Notes under the pieces: generated by a model | The model's input: only the letters and a program-made list of their open reading frames with translations | Database searches by the model: none | Told to the model about the DNA's origin: nothing | In this document: one piece after another, positions 1 through 6,181 of the stretch | Layout: every line of letters starts with the position of its first letter | Numbering within the stretch: the stretch's first letter is position 1 | From: Burkholderiales bacterium | GTDB taxonomy: Bacteria; Pseudomonadota; Gammaproteobacteria; Burkholderiales; Burkholderiaceae_C | Length of the DNA: 17,242 nt | Assembly: GCA_947372225.1 (NCBI GenBank) | Contig: CANBSV010000058.1 | Span: forward strand, 1 to 17,242 | Direction: 5' to 3' | Made by a program: the position numbers and the translations under genes

Positions 1-1019
1 ATGTTCCATTCGCTCGTGGGGTAGCGCGCGCGGGCGATTTCGTCCATCAGCACCAGCGCACTGGACACCACCGTGCCGCCGGTTTCGGTCGAGTGAAAGA
101 AGTTCTGCTCGTCGACCTCCTGAGCCTGCGTGTGGTGGCGGATGAAGACGATGTCGATCTTCTCGTAGTGCCGAGTGAGGAAGAGGTACAGCAAGATGAA
201 AAACCGCTTGGACAGGTCCTTGCGCGCCTCGTCCATCGAGCCCGACACGTCCATCAGACAGAACATCACCGCCTTGGCCGTGGGCTGCGGCACGCGCACG
301 CGGCTGCGGTAGCGCAGGTCGATCGGGTCGAGGTACGGGATGCGCGCCAGACGCGCGCGCAGCGCCTCGACGTCGATGCGCAAGCCGGCGATCTCGTGCT
401 CGTGCGGGTTGGGCTGCGGGTGGCTCAGCAGGTGATCCAGGTGCGTTTCGAGCCGCTGCAGTTCGCGCCGCGATTCGCTGCCGATGGCGATGCGCCGGCC
501 GATCGCGCCGCGCATCGAGCGCACCACGTGCAGGTTGTTGGGCGTGCCGTCGCTGCTGTGGCCGGCGCGATGGGTCTTGTACTCGGGTGTCTCGGCCAGC
601 GTGGTGCGTGCCAGGTTGGGCAGTGCCAGGTCGTCGAAGAAGACCTGCATGAACTCTTCCTTGGTGAGGTGGAAGACGAAGTCGTCGTCACCCCCGCTGC
701 GGTCACCCGCGCCGCCACCGGCACCGCTTCCTCCGCCGGACGGCGGCCGCACGATGCGGTCGCCGCGCACGTACTCGTCGTTGCCCGGGTGCACCGTCTC
801 GCGCCGGCCGCCCTGACCGTGGCTGAACACCGGCTCGGAGATGTCGCGCCTGGGGATGTGGATGTCCTCGCCTTGCACCAGATCACGGATGCCGCGCCCA
901 TCCACCGCACGCTTGACCGCCTCGCGGATCTGTTCCTTGTGGCGGCGCAGGAAGCGCTCGCGGTTGCCGATCGACTTGTTCTTGCCGGCCAGTCGACGAT
1001 CGATGATCTGCTGAAACAT
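1..1019 (-). CDS. yeaH: YeaH/YhbH-family (DUF444) VWA-like protein, partial (C-terminus off the left edge)
   Basis: The 339 visible N-terminal residues start with MFQQIIDRRL, as in the DUF444/YeaH family, whose members are roughly 420 residues, so about 80 are missing. A Gly-rich linker lies at about 94-110. A von Willebrand-type core starts near 248, with MIDAS-like DVSGS at 257-261 and TGGT at 313-316. The start codon at 1019 is 23 nt past the prkA stop, with GAGAGG upstream, so the two are co-transcribed. In E. coli yeaG-yeaH form a stress- and nitrogen-responsive operon; the biochemical role of YeaH is not settled, and partnership with the PrkA kinase is inferred from conserved linkage. 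A SpoVR/YcgB gene often follows in other genomes and may lie outside this window. Confidence 0.93.
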   Translation of the reverse strand, partial: MFQQIIDRRLAGKNKSIGNRERFLRRHKEQIREAVKRAVDGRGIRDLVQGEDIHIPRRDISEPVFSHGQGGRRETVHPGNDEYVRGDRIVRPPSGGGSGAGGGAGDRSGGDDDFVFHLTKEEFMQVFFDDLALPNLARTTLAETPEYKTHRAGHSSDGTPNNLHVVRSMRGAIGRRIAIGSESRRELQRLETHLDHLLSHPQPNPHEHEIAGLRIDVEALRARLARIPYLDPIDLRYRSRVRVPQPTAKAVMFCLMDVSGSMDEARKDLSKRFFILLYLFLTRHYEKIDIVFIRHHTQAQEVDEQNFFHSTETGGTVVSSALVLMDEIARARYPTSEWN

Positions 1020-1042
1020 GAGTGGGTGGCCTCTCGTGCCGC

Positions 1043-2965
1043 TCAGCTCGACTTGCGCACGCGCAGGTACCACTCGCACAGCAGACGCACCTGTTTGGAG
1101 GTGTAGCCCTTGGCGACCATCCGCGTCACGAAGTCCTCGTGCTTCTTCGCCTCGTCGGCGCTGGCCTTGGCGTTGAAGCTGATCACAGGCAACAGCTCTT
1201 CGGTGTTCGAGAACATCTTCTTTTCGATCACCGTGCGCAGCTTTTCGTAGCTGGTCCACACCGGGTTGTTGCCCGAGTTGTTGGCGCGCGCGCGCAGCAC
1301 GAAGTTGACGATCTCGTTGCGGAAGTCCTTCGGGTTGGAGATGCCCGCGGGCTTTTCGATCTTCTCGAGCTCGGCGTTGAGCGAGCCGCGGTCGAACACC
1401 TCGCCGGTGTCGGTGTCGCGGTACTCGTGGTCCTGGATCCAGTAGTCGGCGTACGTCACGTAGCGGTCGAAGATGTTCTGACCGTATTCGCTGTAACTCT
1501 CGAGGTAAGCGGTCTGGATCTCCTTGCCGATGAACTCGGCGTAGCGCACGCCCAGGTGCTCCTTGATGAACGCCAGGTACTTCTGCTCGGTCTCAGGCGG
1601 GAACTGCTCGCGCTCGATCTGCTGCTCGAGCACGTACATCAGGTGCACCGGGTTGGCCGCCACCTCGGTGCTGTCGAAGTTGAAGACCTTGCTGATGATC
1701 TTGAAGGCGAAGCGCGTGGAAATGCCGCTCATGCCTTCGTCGACGCCGGCGTAGTCGCGGTACTCCTGATAGCTCTTGGCGCGCGGGTCGGTGTCTTTCA
1801 GGTTCTCGCCGTCGTAGACCAGCATCTTCGAATACAGGCTCGAGTTCTCGGGCTCCTTGAGCCGCGTGAGCACCGCGAACTGGCTCATCATCTTGAGCGT
1901 GCCGGGCGCGCAGGTGGCCTGCGCCAGCGACGAGCCCCGCAGCAGTTTCTCGTAGATCTTCACCTCGTCGGACACGCGCAGGCAGTACGGCACCTTGACG
2001 ATGTAGATGCGGTCCAGGAAGGCCTCGTTGTTCTTGTTGTTGCGAAAGGTCTTCCACTCGCTTTCGTTCGAGTGCGCCAGCACGATGCCGTCGAACGGAA
2101 TCGCGCCAAAGCCTTCGGTGCCCTTGTAGTTGCCTTCCTGCGTGGCCGTGAGCAGCGGGTGCAACACCTTGATGGGCGCCTTGAACATCTCGACGAATTC
2201 GAGCAGCCCCTGGTTGGACAGGCACAAGCCGCCCGAAAAGCTGTACGCGTCGGGGTCGTCCTGCGCGAAGGTCTCGAGCTTGCGGATGTCGACCTTGCCG
2301 ACCAGGCTGGAGATGTCCTGGTTGTTCTCGTCGCCCGGCTCGGTCTTGGCAATGCCGACCTGCTTGAGCACCGACGGGTAGCGCTTGACCACCTTGAAGC
2401 GACGGATGTCACCGCCGTACTCCTCGAGCCGCTTGACCGCCCATGGCGACAGCACGCGCTGCAGGTAGCGGCGCGGGATGCCGTATTCCTTTTCGAGGAT
2501 CGGGCCGTCCTCGGCGGCATCGAACAGGCCCAGCGGCGACTCGTTCACCGGCGAGCCCTTGATCGCGTAGAACGGCACTTCCTGCATGAGCTGCTTGAGC
2601 CGCTCGGCGATGCTGCTCTTGCCGCCGCCCACGGGGCCCAGCAGGTACAGGATCTGCTTTTTTTCCTCGAGGCCCTGGGCCGCGTGGCGGAAGTAGCTCA
2701 CCACCTGTTCGATGGCGTCTTCCATGCCGTAGAACTCGGCGAAGGCGGGATACAGCTTGATGACCTTGTTGGCGAACAGGCGCGACAGGCGCGGGTCGTT
2801 GCGCGTGTCGATGGTCTGCGGCTCACCGATGGCCTGCAGCATGCGTTCGGGGGCGCTGGCGTAGGCGACCCGGTTGCGCTTGCACTCGGTCAGGTACTCT
2901 TCAATCGAGAGTTCCTCTTCGCGCGTGCGCTCGAAACGAGCGGCGAAATTGCTGATCACGTCCAT
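1043..2965 (-). CDS. prkA: PrkA-family serine protein kinase (YeaG-like)
   Basis: This is a full-length 640-residue protein, typical for PrkA/YeaG, starting MDVISNFAAR. An AAA-type ATPase domain occupies the N-terminal half, with Walker A GPVGGGKSS at 110-118. The C-terminal PrkA domain, which resembles a eukaryotic-type kinase fold, fills the last third. Family members are cytoplasmic Ser/Thr kinases tied to sporulation in Bacillus and to nutrient and stationary-phase stress in enterobacteria. The start is supported by GGAGA 7 nt upstream. It is the first gene of an operon with the DUF444 gene. A sigma-54 promoter-like site about 200 nt upstream fits the known sigma-54 dependence of E. coli yeaGH. 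No truncation or missing motif was noticed. Confidence 0.97.
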   Translation of the reverse strand: MDVISNFAARFERTREEELSIEEYLTECKRNRVAYASAPERMLQAIGEPQTIDTRNDPRLSRLFANKVIKLYPAFAEFYGMEDAIEQVVSYFRHAAQGLEEKKQILYLLGPVGGGKSSIAERLKQLMQEVPFYAIKGSPVNESPLGLFDAAEDGPILEKEYGIPRRYLQRVLSPWAVKRLEEYGGDIRRFKVVKRYPSVLKQVGIAKTEPGDENNQDISSLVGKVDIRKLETFAQDDPDAYSFSGGLCLSNQGLLEFVEMFKAPIKVLHPLLTATQEGNYKGTEGFGAIPFDGIVLAHSNESEWKTFRNNKNNEAFLDRIYIVKVPYCLRVSDEVKIYEKLLRGSSLAQATCAPGTLKMMSQFAVLTRLKEPENSSLYSKMLVYDGENLKDTDPRAKSYQEYRDYAGVDEGMSGISTRFAFKIISKVFNFDSTEVAANPVHLMYVLEQQIEREQFPPETEQKYLAFIKEHLGVRYAEFIGKEIQTAYLESYSEYGQNIFDRYVTYADYWIQDHEYRDTDTGEVFDRGSLNAELEKIEKPAGISNPKDFRNEIVNFVLRARANNSGNNPVWTSYEKLRTVIEKKMFSNTEELLPVISFNAKASADEAKKHEDFVTRMVAKGYTSKQVRLLCEWYLRVRKSS

Positions 2966-3028
2966 GTCGGTCTCCGGTCGGTCAAGGACGACACAGGGCC
3001 CGAGGACCCTGCGACGTCCGGGGAAGTT

Positions 3029-3060
3029 CTGATGAAGTCCGCCCCGTGGGGCTTCATCAG
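3029..3060. repeat. Perfect 9-bp inverted repeat with GC-rich centre, in the prkA leader
   Basis: CTGATGAAG at 3029-3037 is exactly complementary to CTTCATCAG at 3052-3060. The intervening bases can extend the stem (CCCC/GGGG around a 2-nt centre, or TCC/GGG with a wobble pair read on the plus strand). No U-run follows on either side, so it is not a textbook Rho-independent terminator. It lies 64-95 nt upstream of the prkA start, inside the leader predicted from the sigma-54 site. It could be a leader hairpin, a weak terminator for the upstream chemotaxis operon, or a protein-binding palindrome. Confidence 0.6.
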
Positions 3061-3111
3061 AGCTTTCCCGACTCCACTGGCAACCGCTTCTAGATTGGGG
3101 CCTCGGTCACC

Positions 3112-3125
3112 CGCAGCAAGCTGCG
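3112..3125. repeat. Small inverted repeat CGCAGC-AA-GCTGCG
   Basis: The two 6-bp arms are perfectly complementary and separated by two bases. It lies in the intergenic region between cheB and prkA, downstream of the sigma-54-like site and so within the predicted prkA leader. A 2-nt loop is too tight for an RNA hairpin unless the closing pair opens, so a protein-binding palindrome is as likely. No function can be assigned. Confidence 0.35.
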
Positions 3126-3174
3126 AGCAATACCACCAAGGCCGTGCAATTCAGATGATTGACGACACGGTATG

Positions 3175-3190
3175 AGCAAGTCTTGTGCCG
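3175..3190 (-). promoter_or_regulatory. Sigma-54 (RpoN) promoter for prkA-yeaH
   Basis: On the minus strand this reads CGGCAC-AAGAC-TTGCT. It matches the consensus TGGCAC-N5-TTGCW at all positions but the first, with the invariant GG and GC dinucleotides separated by exactly 10 bp. The predicted start of transcription is near 3164, giving a leader of about 199 nt before the prkA start at 2965. The site begins about 16 bp past the cheB stop codon, so any enhancer for the required activator would lie within cheB. E. coli yeaG is sigma-54 dependent, which supports the call. Confidence 0.72.
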
Positions 3191-3198
3191 CCACGGCG

Positions 3199-3229
3199 AA
3201 AAGCCTCAGCCGCGCGCGTCGAACGCGCG
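3199..3229 (-). terminator. Possible weak terminator at the 3' end of cheB
   Basis: On the minus strand CGCGCG-TTCGA-CGCGCG (3229-3213) can form a GC-only hairpin that covers the last codons of cheB. A TTTT run follows about 10 nt later at 3202-3199. The gap between stem and T-run and the overlap with coding sequence make this non-canonical. The inverted repeat at 3029-3060 is the other candidate for ending the chemotaxis transcript. Confidence 0.25.
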
Positions 3230-4267
3230 TATGGCCGATGCCATTTGCGTGAGCGGCAAGATCTCGTCGACAGCACCGAGCTTGATGGCCTCCTTGGGCA
3301 TGCCGAACACGACGCAGGTTTCCTCGTTCTGGGCGATGGTGCGTGCGCCGCGGTCGTGCAGCAGCTTCATGCCGCGCGCACCGTCGTCGCCCATGCCGGT
3401 GAGGATGAGCGCGAGCAGATCCTTGCCTGCGCATTCGGCCGCGGAGCGGAACAGCACGTCGACCGACGGCTTGTGCCGATTGACCGGCGGGCCGTCGGCG
3501 ACCACGGCGAAGTACTGGCCGCCGGCCTTGCGCAACTGCATGTGCTTGCCGCCCGGGGCGATCAGCACCACGCCGCGCTCGAGCCGGTCGCCGTCCTTGG
3601 CTTCCCGGATGTTCATCTCGCAAATGCCGTCCAGGCGCTGCGCATACATGGCGGTGAATTTCTCGGGCATATGCTGCACGATGGCGATGCCGGGGCTGTC
3701 ACCGGGCAGCGAGGTCAGCACCAGTTCGAGCGCCTGCGTGCCGCCGGTGGAACTGCCGATCACCACCGGCTTGTTGACCGACAGCGCGTGCAAGCCGGCG
3801 ATCGGCGGACGCGGTGCGGGCGCTGCTGCACCAGCGGCGGCGCGCGGTGCCGTCATGCCGGCGCGCGGACGCGAGCGGGCGGCGCTCTTGAGCGTTTGCA
3901 GCAGCTCGCGCCGCGAATCTTCCAGAAACTGCTTGAGCCCGAGCCGTGGCTTGGCCACCACCGCCACCGCACCGGCCGACAAGGCCTCGAGCGCCATGCG
4001 GCTGCCATCGGTCGTCAGCGTCGAGCAGATCACCGTGGGAATGGGCGACTCGTCCATCACCTGACGCAAGAACGTCAGCCCGTCCATGCCCGGCATCTCG
4101 ATGTCGAGCAGCAGCACATCGGGGCGGTTCTTGCGGATCACCGGACCGGCGATCAGCGGGTTGGGCGCACTGCCCATCAACTCGATCTCAGGGTCACCTT
4201 GCAACAGGTGCATCAGCGTTTGACGCACCACGGCCGAATCGTCGACCACGTAAACCTTGATCGCCAT
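3206..4267 (-). CDS. cheB: CheB, chemotaxis response regulator protein-glutamate methylesterase/deamidase
   Basis: At 353 residues this is full length. The receiver domain (1-125) has the acidic pair D9/D10, phospho-acceptor D55 in LLLDIEMPG and K106. An Ala/Pro-rich linker at about 130-160 joins it to the methylesterase domain. That domain carries the catalytic triad: serine in GSSTGG (S173), H199 in QHMP and Asp in TGMGDDG (D294/D295). It removes methyl groups from, and deamidates, receptor glutamates/glutamines, and is activated by CheA phosphorylation. It is the last gene of the chemotaxis operon. It starts 9 nt after the cheD stop, and its GAGGAG ribosome site overlaps that stop codon. 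Confidence 0.98.
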   Translation of the reverse strand: MAIKVYVVDDSAVVRQTLMHLLQGDPEIELMGSAPNPLIAGPVIRKNRPDVLLLDIEMPGMDGLTFLRQVMDESPIPTVICSTLTTDGSRMALEALSAGAVAVVAKPRLGLKQFLEDSRRELLQTLKSAARSRPRAGMTAPRAAAGAAAPAPRPPIAGLHALSVNKPVVIGSSTGGTQALELVLTSLPGDSPGIAIVQHMPEKFTAMYAQRLDGICEMNIREAKDGDRLERGVVLIAPGGKHMQLRKAGGQYFAVVADGPPVNRHKPSVDVLFRSAAECAGKDLLALILTGMGDDGARGMKLLHDRGARTIAQNEETCVVFGMPKEAIKLGAVDEILPLTQMASAIRAFDARG

Positions 4268-4276
4268 GGCGACTCC

Positions 4277-4768
4277 TCAAACGGGTACCGCGCTCACCTC
4301 GGGCGCGTCGGGACCGACGGTCCAGCCCAGTCGCCGGTAAGCGTTGCCGCCCAGATCGTGAAACAGCACCCGCACTCCATCGTGAGCGAGCGCATCGAGC
4401 GCCCAGTGGGCGTTTTGATCGCCCACGTGCGAGGTGGTGAATTGCCCGGGAAACATGTTGCCGCCGCCGTAGACCCAGGCCTCGCACAGCAGCGGATTGA
4501 TGCCGCGTGCGCGCAGCTGCGCATACAGCGTGGCCAGCGCACGCTCGGCATACGCCGTGCTGTCGGGCATGCCCGCGACGGGCCGGCTGGCATGCACGAT
4601 GTGGCACATCGCGCCGATCGTGCGCCGCGGGTCGGTCAGCACGATCGCCACGCACGAACCCAGCAAGGTTTCGAGCCGGTCGCCACGATCGGCGCAGGCC
4701 ACGTCACCCGGGTGCAGCACCTGCACGCGGCACGCGGTGGCCACGGTGCCACCGGCCACGGCGATCAT
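4277..4768 (-). CDS. cheD: CheD, chemoreceptor glutamine deamidase
   Basis: This is a 163-residue CheD protein starting MIAVAGGTVA. The papain-like deamidase signature is visible: LLGSCVAIVLTDP with catalytic C39, and GAMCHIVHA with H56. The 17-residue Cys-His spacing equals that of characterised CheD. GGGNMFPG lies further on. CheD deamidates specific receptor glutamines, and in many bacteria it also tunes CheA through receptors or CheC-type proteins. The ATG overlaps the cheR stop as ATGA (4768-4765), which fixes this start and implies translational coupling. Reading the same frame further upstream gives only a shadow of cheR. Confidence 0.96.
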   Translation of the reverse strand: MIAVAGGTVATACRVQVLHPGDVACADRGDRLETLLGSCVAIVLTDPRRTIGAMCHIVHASRPVAGMPDSTAYAERALATLYAQLRARGINPLLCEAWVYGGGNMFPGQFTTSHVGDQNAHWALDALAHDGVRVLFHDLGGNAYRRLGWTVGPDAPEVSAVPV

Positions 4769-5577
4769 GCCGCCGCCTTGCGAAAGGCGCCGGGCGCCAG
4801 CGTTTGCAACGGCGTCTTGCACGGAATGCGCCCTTCGGCGGTGCCGATGAAAAACAGACCGCCCGGGCGCAACTGCGTGAGCACGCGGTCGACCACGTCG
4901 CGCTTGGTCGGCGCATCGAAGTAGATGAGCACGTTGCGCAGAAAGATCACGTCGAACGGGCCGATGTCTTCGATCGGCTGGCACAGGTTGAGCTGCCCGA
5001 AGCTCACGTGCTCGAGCAGCCGCGGGTGGATCTGCACCAGCCCTTCGGACTCGCCTTCGCCGCGCAGGCAGTAGCGCCGCAGCCGCTCGGGCGAGACGTT
5101 GCGCAGGCGGTCTTCGGGATAGATGGCTTCCTTGGCGCTGCGCAGCACACGGTCGCTGATGTCGGTACCCAGGATGCGCCAGTCGGGCCCGATGCTGCCT
5201 TGCGTTTGCAGATCGGCCAGCAGCATCGCGGTGCTGTAGGCCTCGTCGCCGAAGGACGACGCCGCACTCCACACGGCTGGCGCGCGCGTCTTGCTGCGCA
5301 GCAGGTCTTGCTGCAGCACGTCGTAGTGCGCCGGCTCGCGAAAGAAGTAGGTCTCGTTGGTGGTGAGCAGATCGACCGCCACCTGGAATTCGCCGCCATC
5401 GTCGTGGCTTGCGATCAAGGCCAGGTAGTCCTCGAACCCGCCCATGCCCAGGCGCTGGATGCGCGGCGCGAGACGCGACGACACCAGCGGCTTCTTGCTG
5501 TCGCTGAACGACAGCCCGATGGCCGAATACATCAGCTCGGTGATGCCACGAAAAGTCTCGTCACGCAGTGTTTCCAT
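4765..5577 (-). CDS. cheR: CheR, chemoreceptor protein-glutamate O-methyltransferase
   Basis: This is a 270-residue CheR with the alpha-helical N-terminal domain and the SAM-dependent methyltransferase domain. Visible motifs are LTTNETYFFRE (71-81), the SAM-binding loop SAASSFGDEAYS (104-115), LGTDIS (136-141), FLRNVLIYFD (212-221) and LRPGG (236-240). The SAM loop differs from the common form, which carries STGEEPYS: the T, one E and the P are replaced by F, D and A. The acidic pair is otherwise retained, so activity is likely. The start is supported by AGGG 5 nt upstream of the ATG. It follows cheW after 66 nt that contain a strong hairpin, the largest gap in the operon, and overlaps cheD by 4 nt. 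Confidence 0.97.
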   Translation of the reverse strand: METLRDETFRGITELMYSAIGLSFSDSKKPLVSSRLAPRIQRLGMGGFEDYLALIASHDDGGEFQVAVDLLTTNETYFFREPAHYDVLQQDLLRSKTRAPAVWSAASSFGDEAYSTAMLLADLQTQGSIGPDWRILGTDISDRVLRSAKEAIYPEDRLRNVSPERLRRYCLRGEGESEGLVQIHPRLLEHVSFGQLNLCQPIEDIGPFDVIFLRNVLIYFDAPTKRDVVDRVLTQLRPGGLFFIGTAEGRIPCKTPLQTLAPGAFRKAAA

Positions 5578-5612
5578 GCGATCCCTGCACGCTGTGTTGA
5601 TGGTTCATGAAG

Positions 5613-5628
5613 CCGGGGCGAACCCCGG
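5613..5628 (-). repeat. Stem-loop in the cheW-cheR intergenic gap
   Basis: On the transcribed strand this reads CCGGGG-TTCG-CCCCGG, a perfect 6-bp GC stem with a UUCG loop, in the 66-nt gap after the cheW stop. No U-tract follows, so it is unlikely to be an efficient terminator. It may stabilise or process the mRNA, or lower expression of the adaptation genes cheR, cheD and cheB relative to those upstream. Confidence 0.6.
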
Positions 5629-5643
5629 TCTGGAGCGTGTCAT

Positions 5644-6171
5644 TCAGGCGACGGCAGCTTCCTGCGCCGACTCGCACAGCTGGGCCATCTCGGTCACATC
5701 GAAGGCCTTGTCGGGCTCGAGGATGATCACGAAACGGCTGGCCACCTTGCCCATGCCGCGGATGAAATCACGGCGCACGCTGGCGCCGAAGTTGGGCGGC
5801 GGCTCGATCTGGTTGGGGGCGATGTCGATCACCTCGCTCACCGCATCGACCATCAGGCCGAGCTCGACGCGTTCGCCATCGCGAATCGCATCGAAGATCA
5901 CGATGCATGTCTTCTTGCCGACGCTGGCGCACGGGCGGCCGAAGCGCGCTTGCAGGTCGATCACCGGCACCACCGCACCGCGCAGGTTGATCACACCGCG
6001 CACGAAGCTGGGCATCAGCGGCACCGTGGTCAGCGTGCCGTACTGGATGATCTCGCGCACCGTGCGGATGTCCATCGCGAACACCTCGTCGCCAAGCGTG
6101 AACGTGAGGTACTGAGCCGACGCCTCGTCGACCGGCGCGCCGGCGGCAAGAGCAGTTCTGGGCTGGTTCAT
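5644..6171 (-). CDS. cheW: CheW, chemotaxis coupling protein
   Basis: This is a 175-residue single-domain CheW scaffold that links receptors to the P5 domain of CheA. Typical segments are YLTFTLGDEVFAMDI (21-35), VRGVINLRGAVVPVIDL (57-73, including the conserved R64) and GLMVDAVSEV (105-114). The ATG at 6171 is chosen over an upstream in-frame ATG because a strong GAGGAG lies 6 nt before it and because the upstream part falls inside the receptor gene. It sits 10 nt downstream of the receptor stop. Its first four residues, MNQP, are the same as those of the receptor. Confidence 0.97.
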   Translation of the reverse strand: MNQPRTALAAGAPVDEASAQYLTFTLGDEVFAMDIRTVREIIQYGTLTTVPLMPSFVRGVINLRGAVVPVIDLQARFGRPCASVGKKTCIVIFDAIRDGERVELGLMVDAVSEVIDIAPNQIEPPPNFGASVRRDFIRGMGKVASRFVIILEPDKAFDVTEMAQLCESAQEAAVA

Positions 6172-6181
6172 GGCGCGCTCC

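Noticed and set aside
3029..3060. CTGATGA at the start of the palindrome resembles the conserved core of hammerhead ribozymes
   Set aside because: The required GAAA after stem II and a cleavage-site helix are missing. The CTGATGA bases are themselves paired with the other arm, so this is a simple inverted repeat.
3112..3150. Possible sigma-70 promoter for prkA (TTGCTG, 17 bp, AATCTA on the minus strand)
   Set aside because: The -10 matches consensus at only two positions. The nearby sigma-54 element is far stronger and agrees with known yeaGH regulation.
1022..3175. Long plus-strand open frame of 717 codons opposite prkA
   Set aside because: It is antisense to a complete PrkA with all motifs, and its Leu/Val/His/Arg-rich composition is typical of the complementary frame in GC-rich coding DNA.
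4769..5272. Upstream extension of the cheD frame to 5272
   Set aside because: It overlaps cheR entirely and has no CheD similarity before MIAVAGG; the start at 4768 is coupled to the cheR stop.
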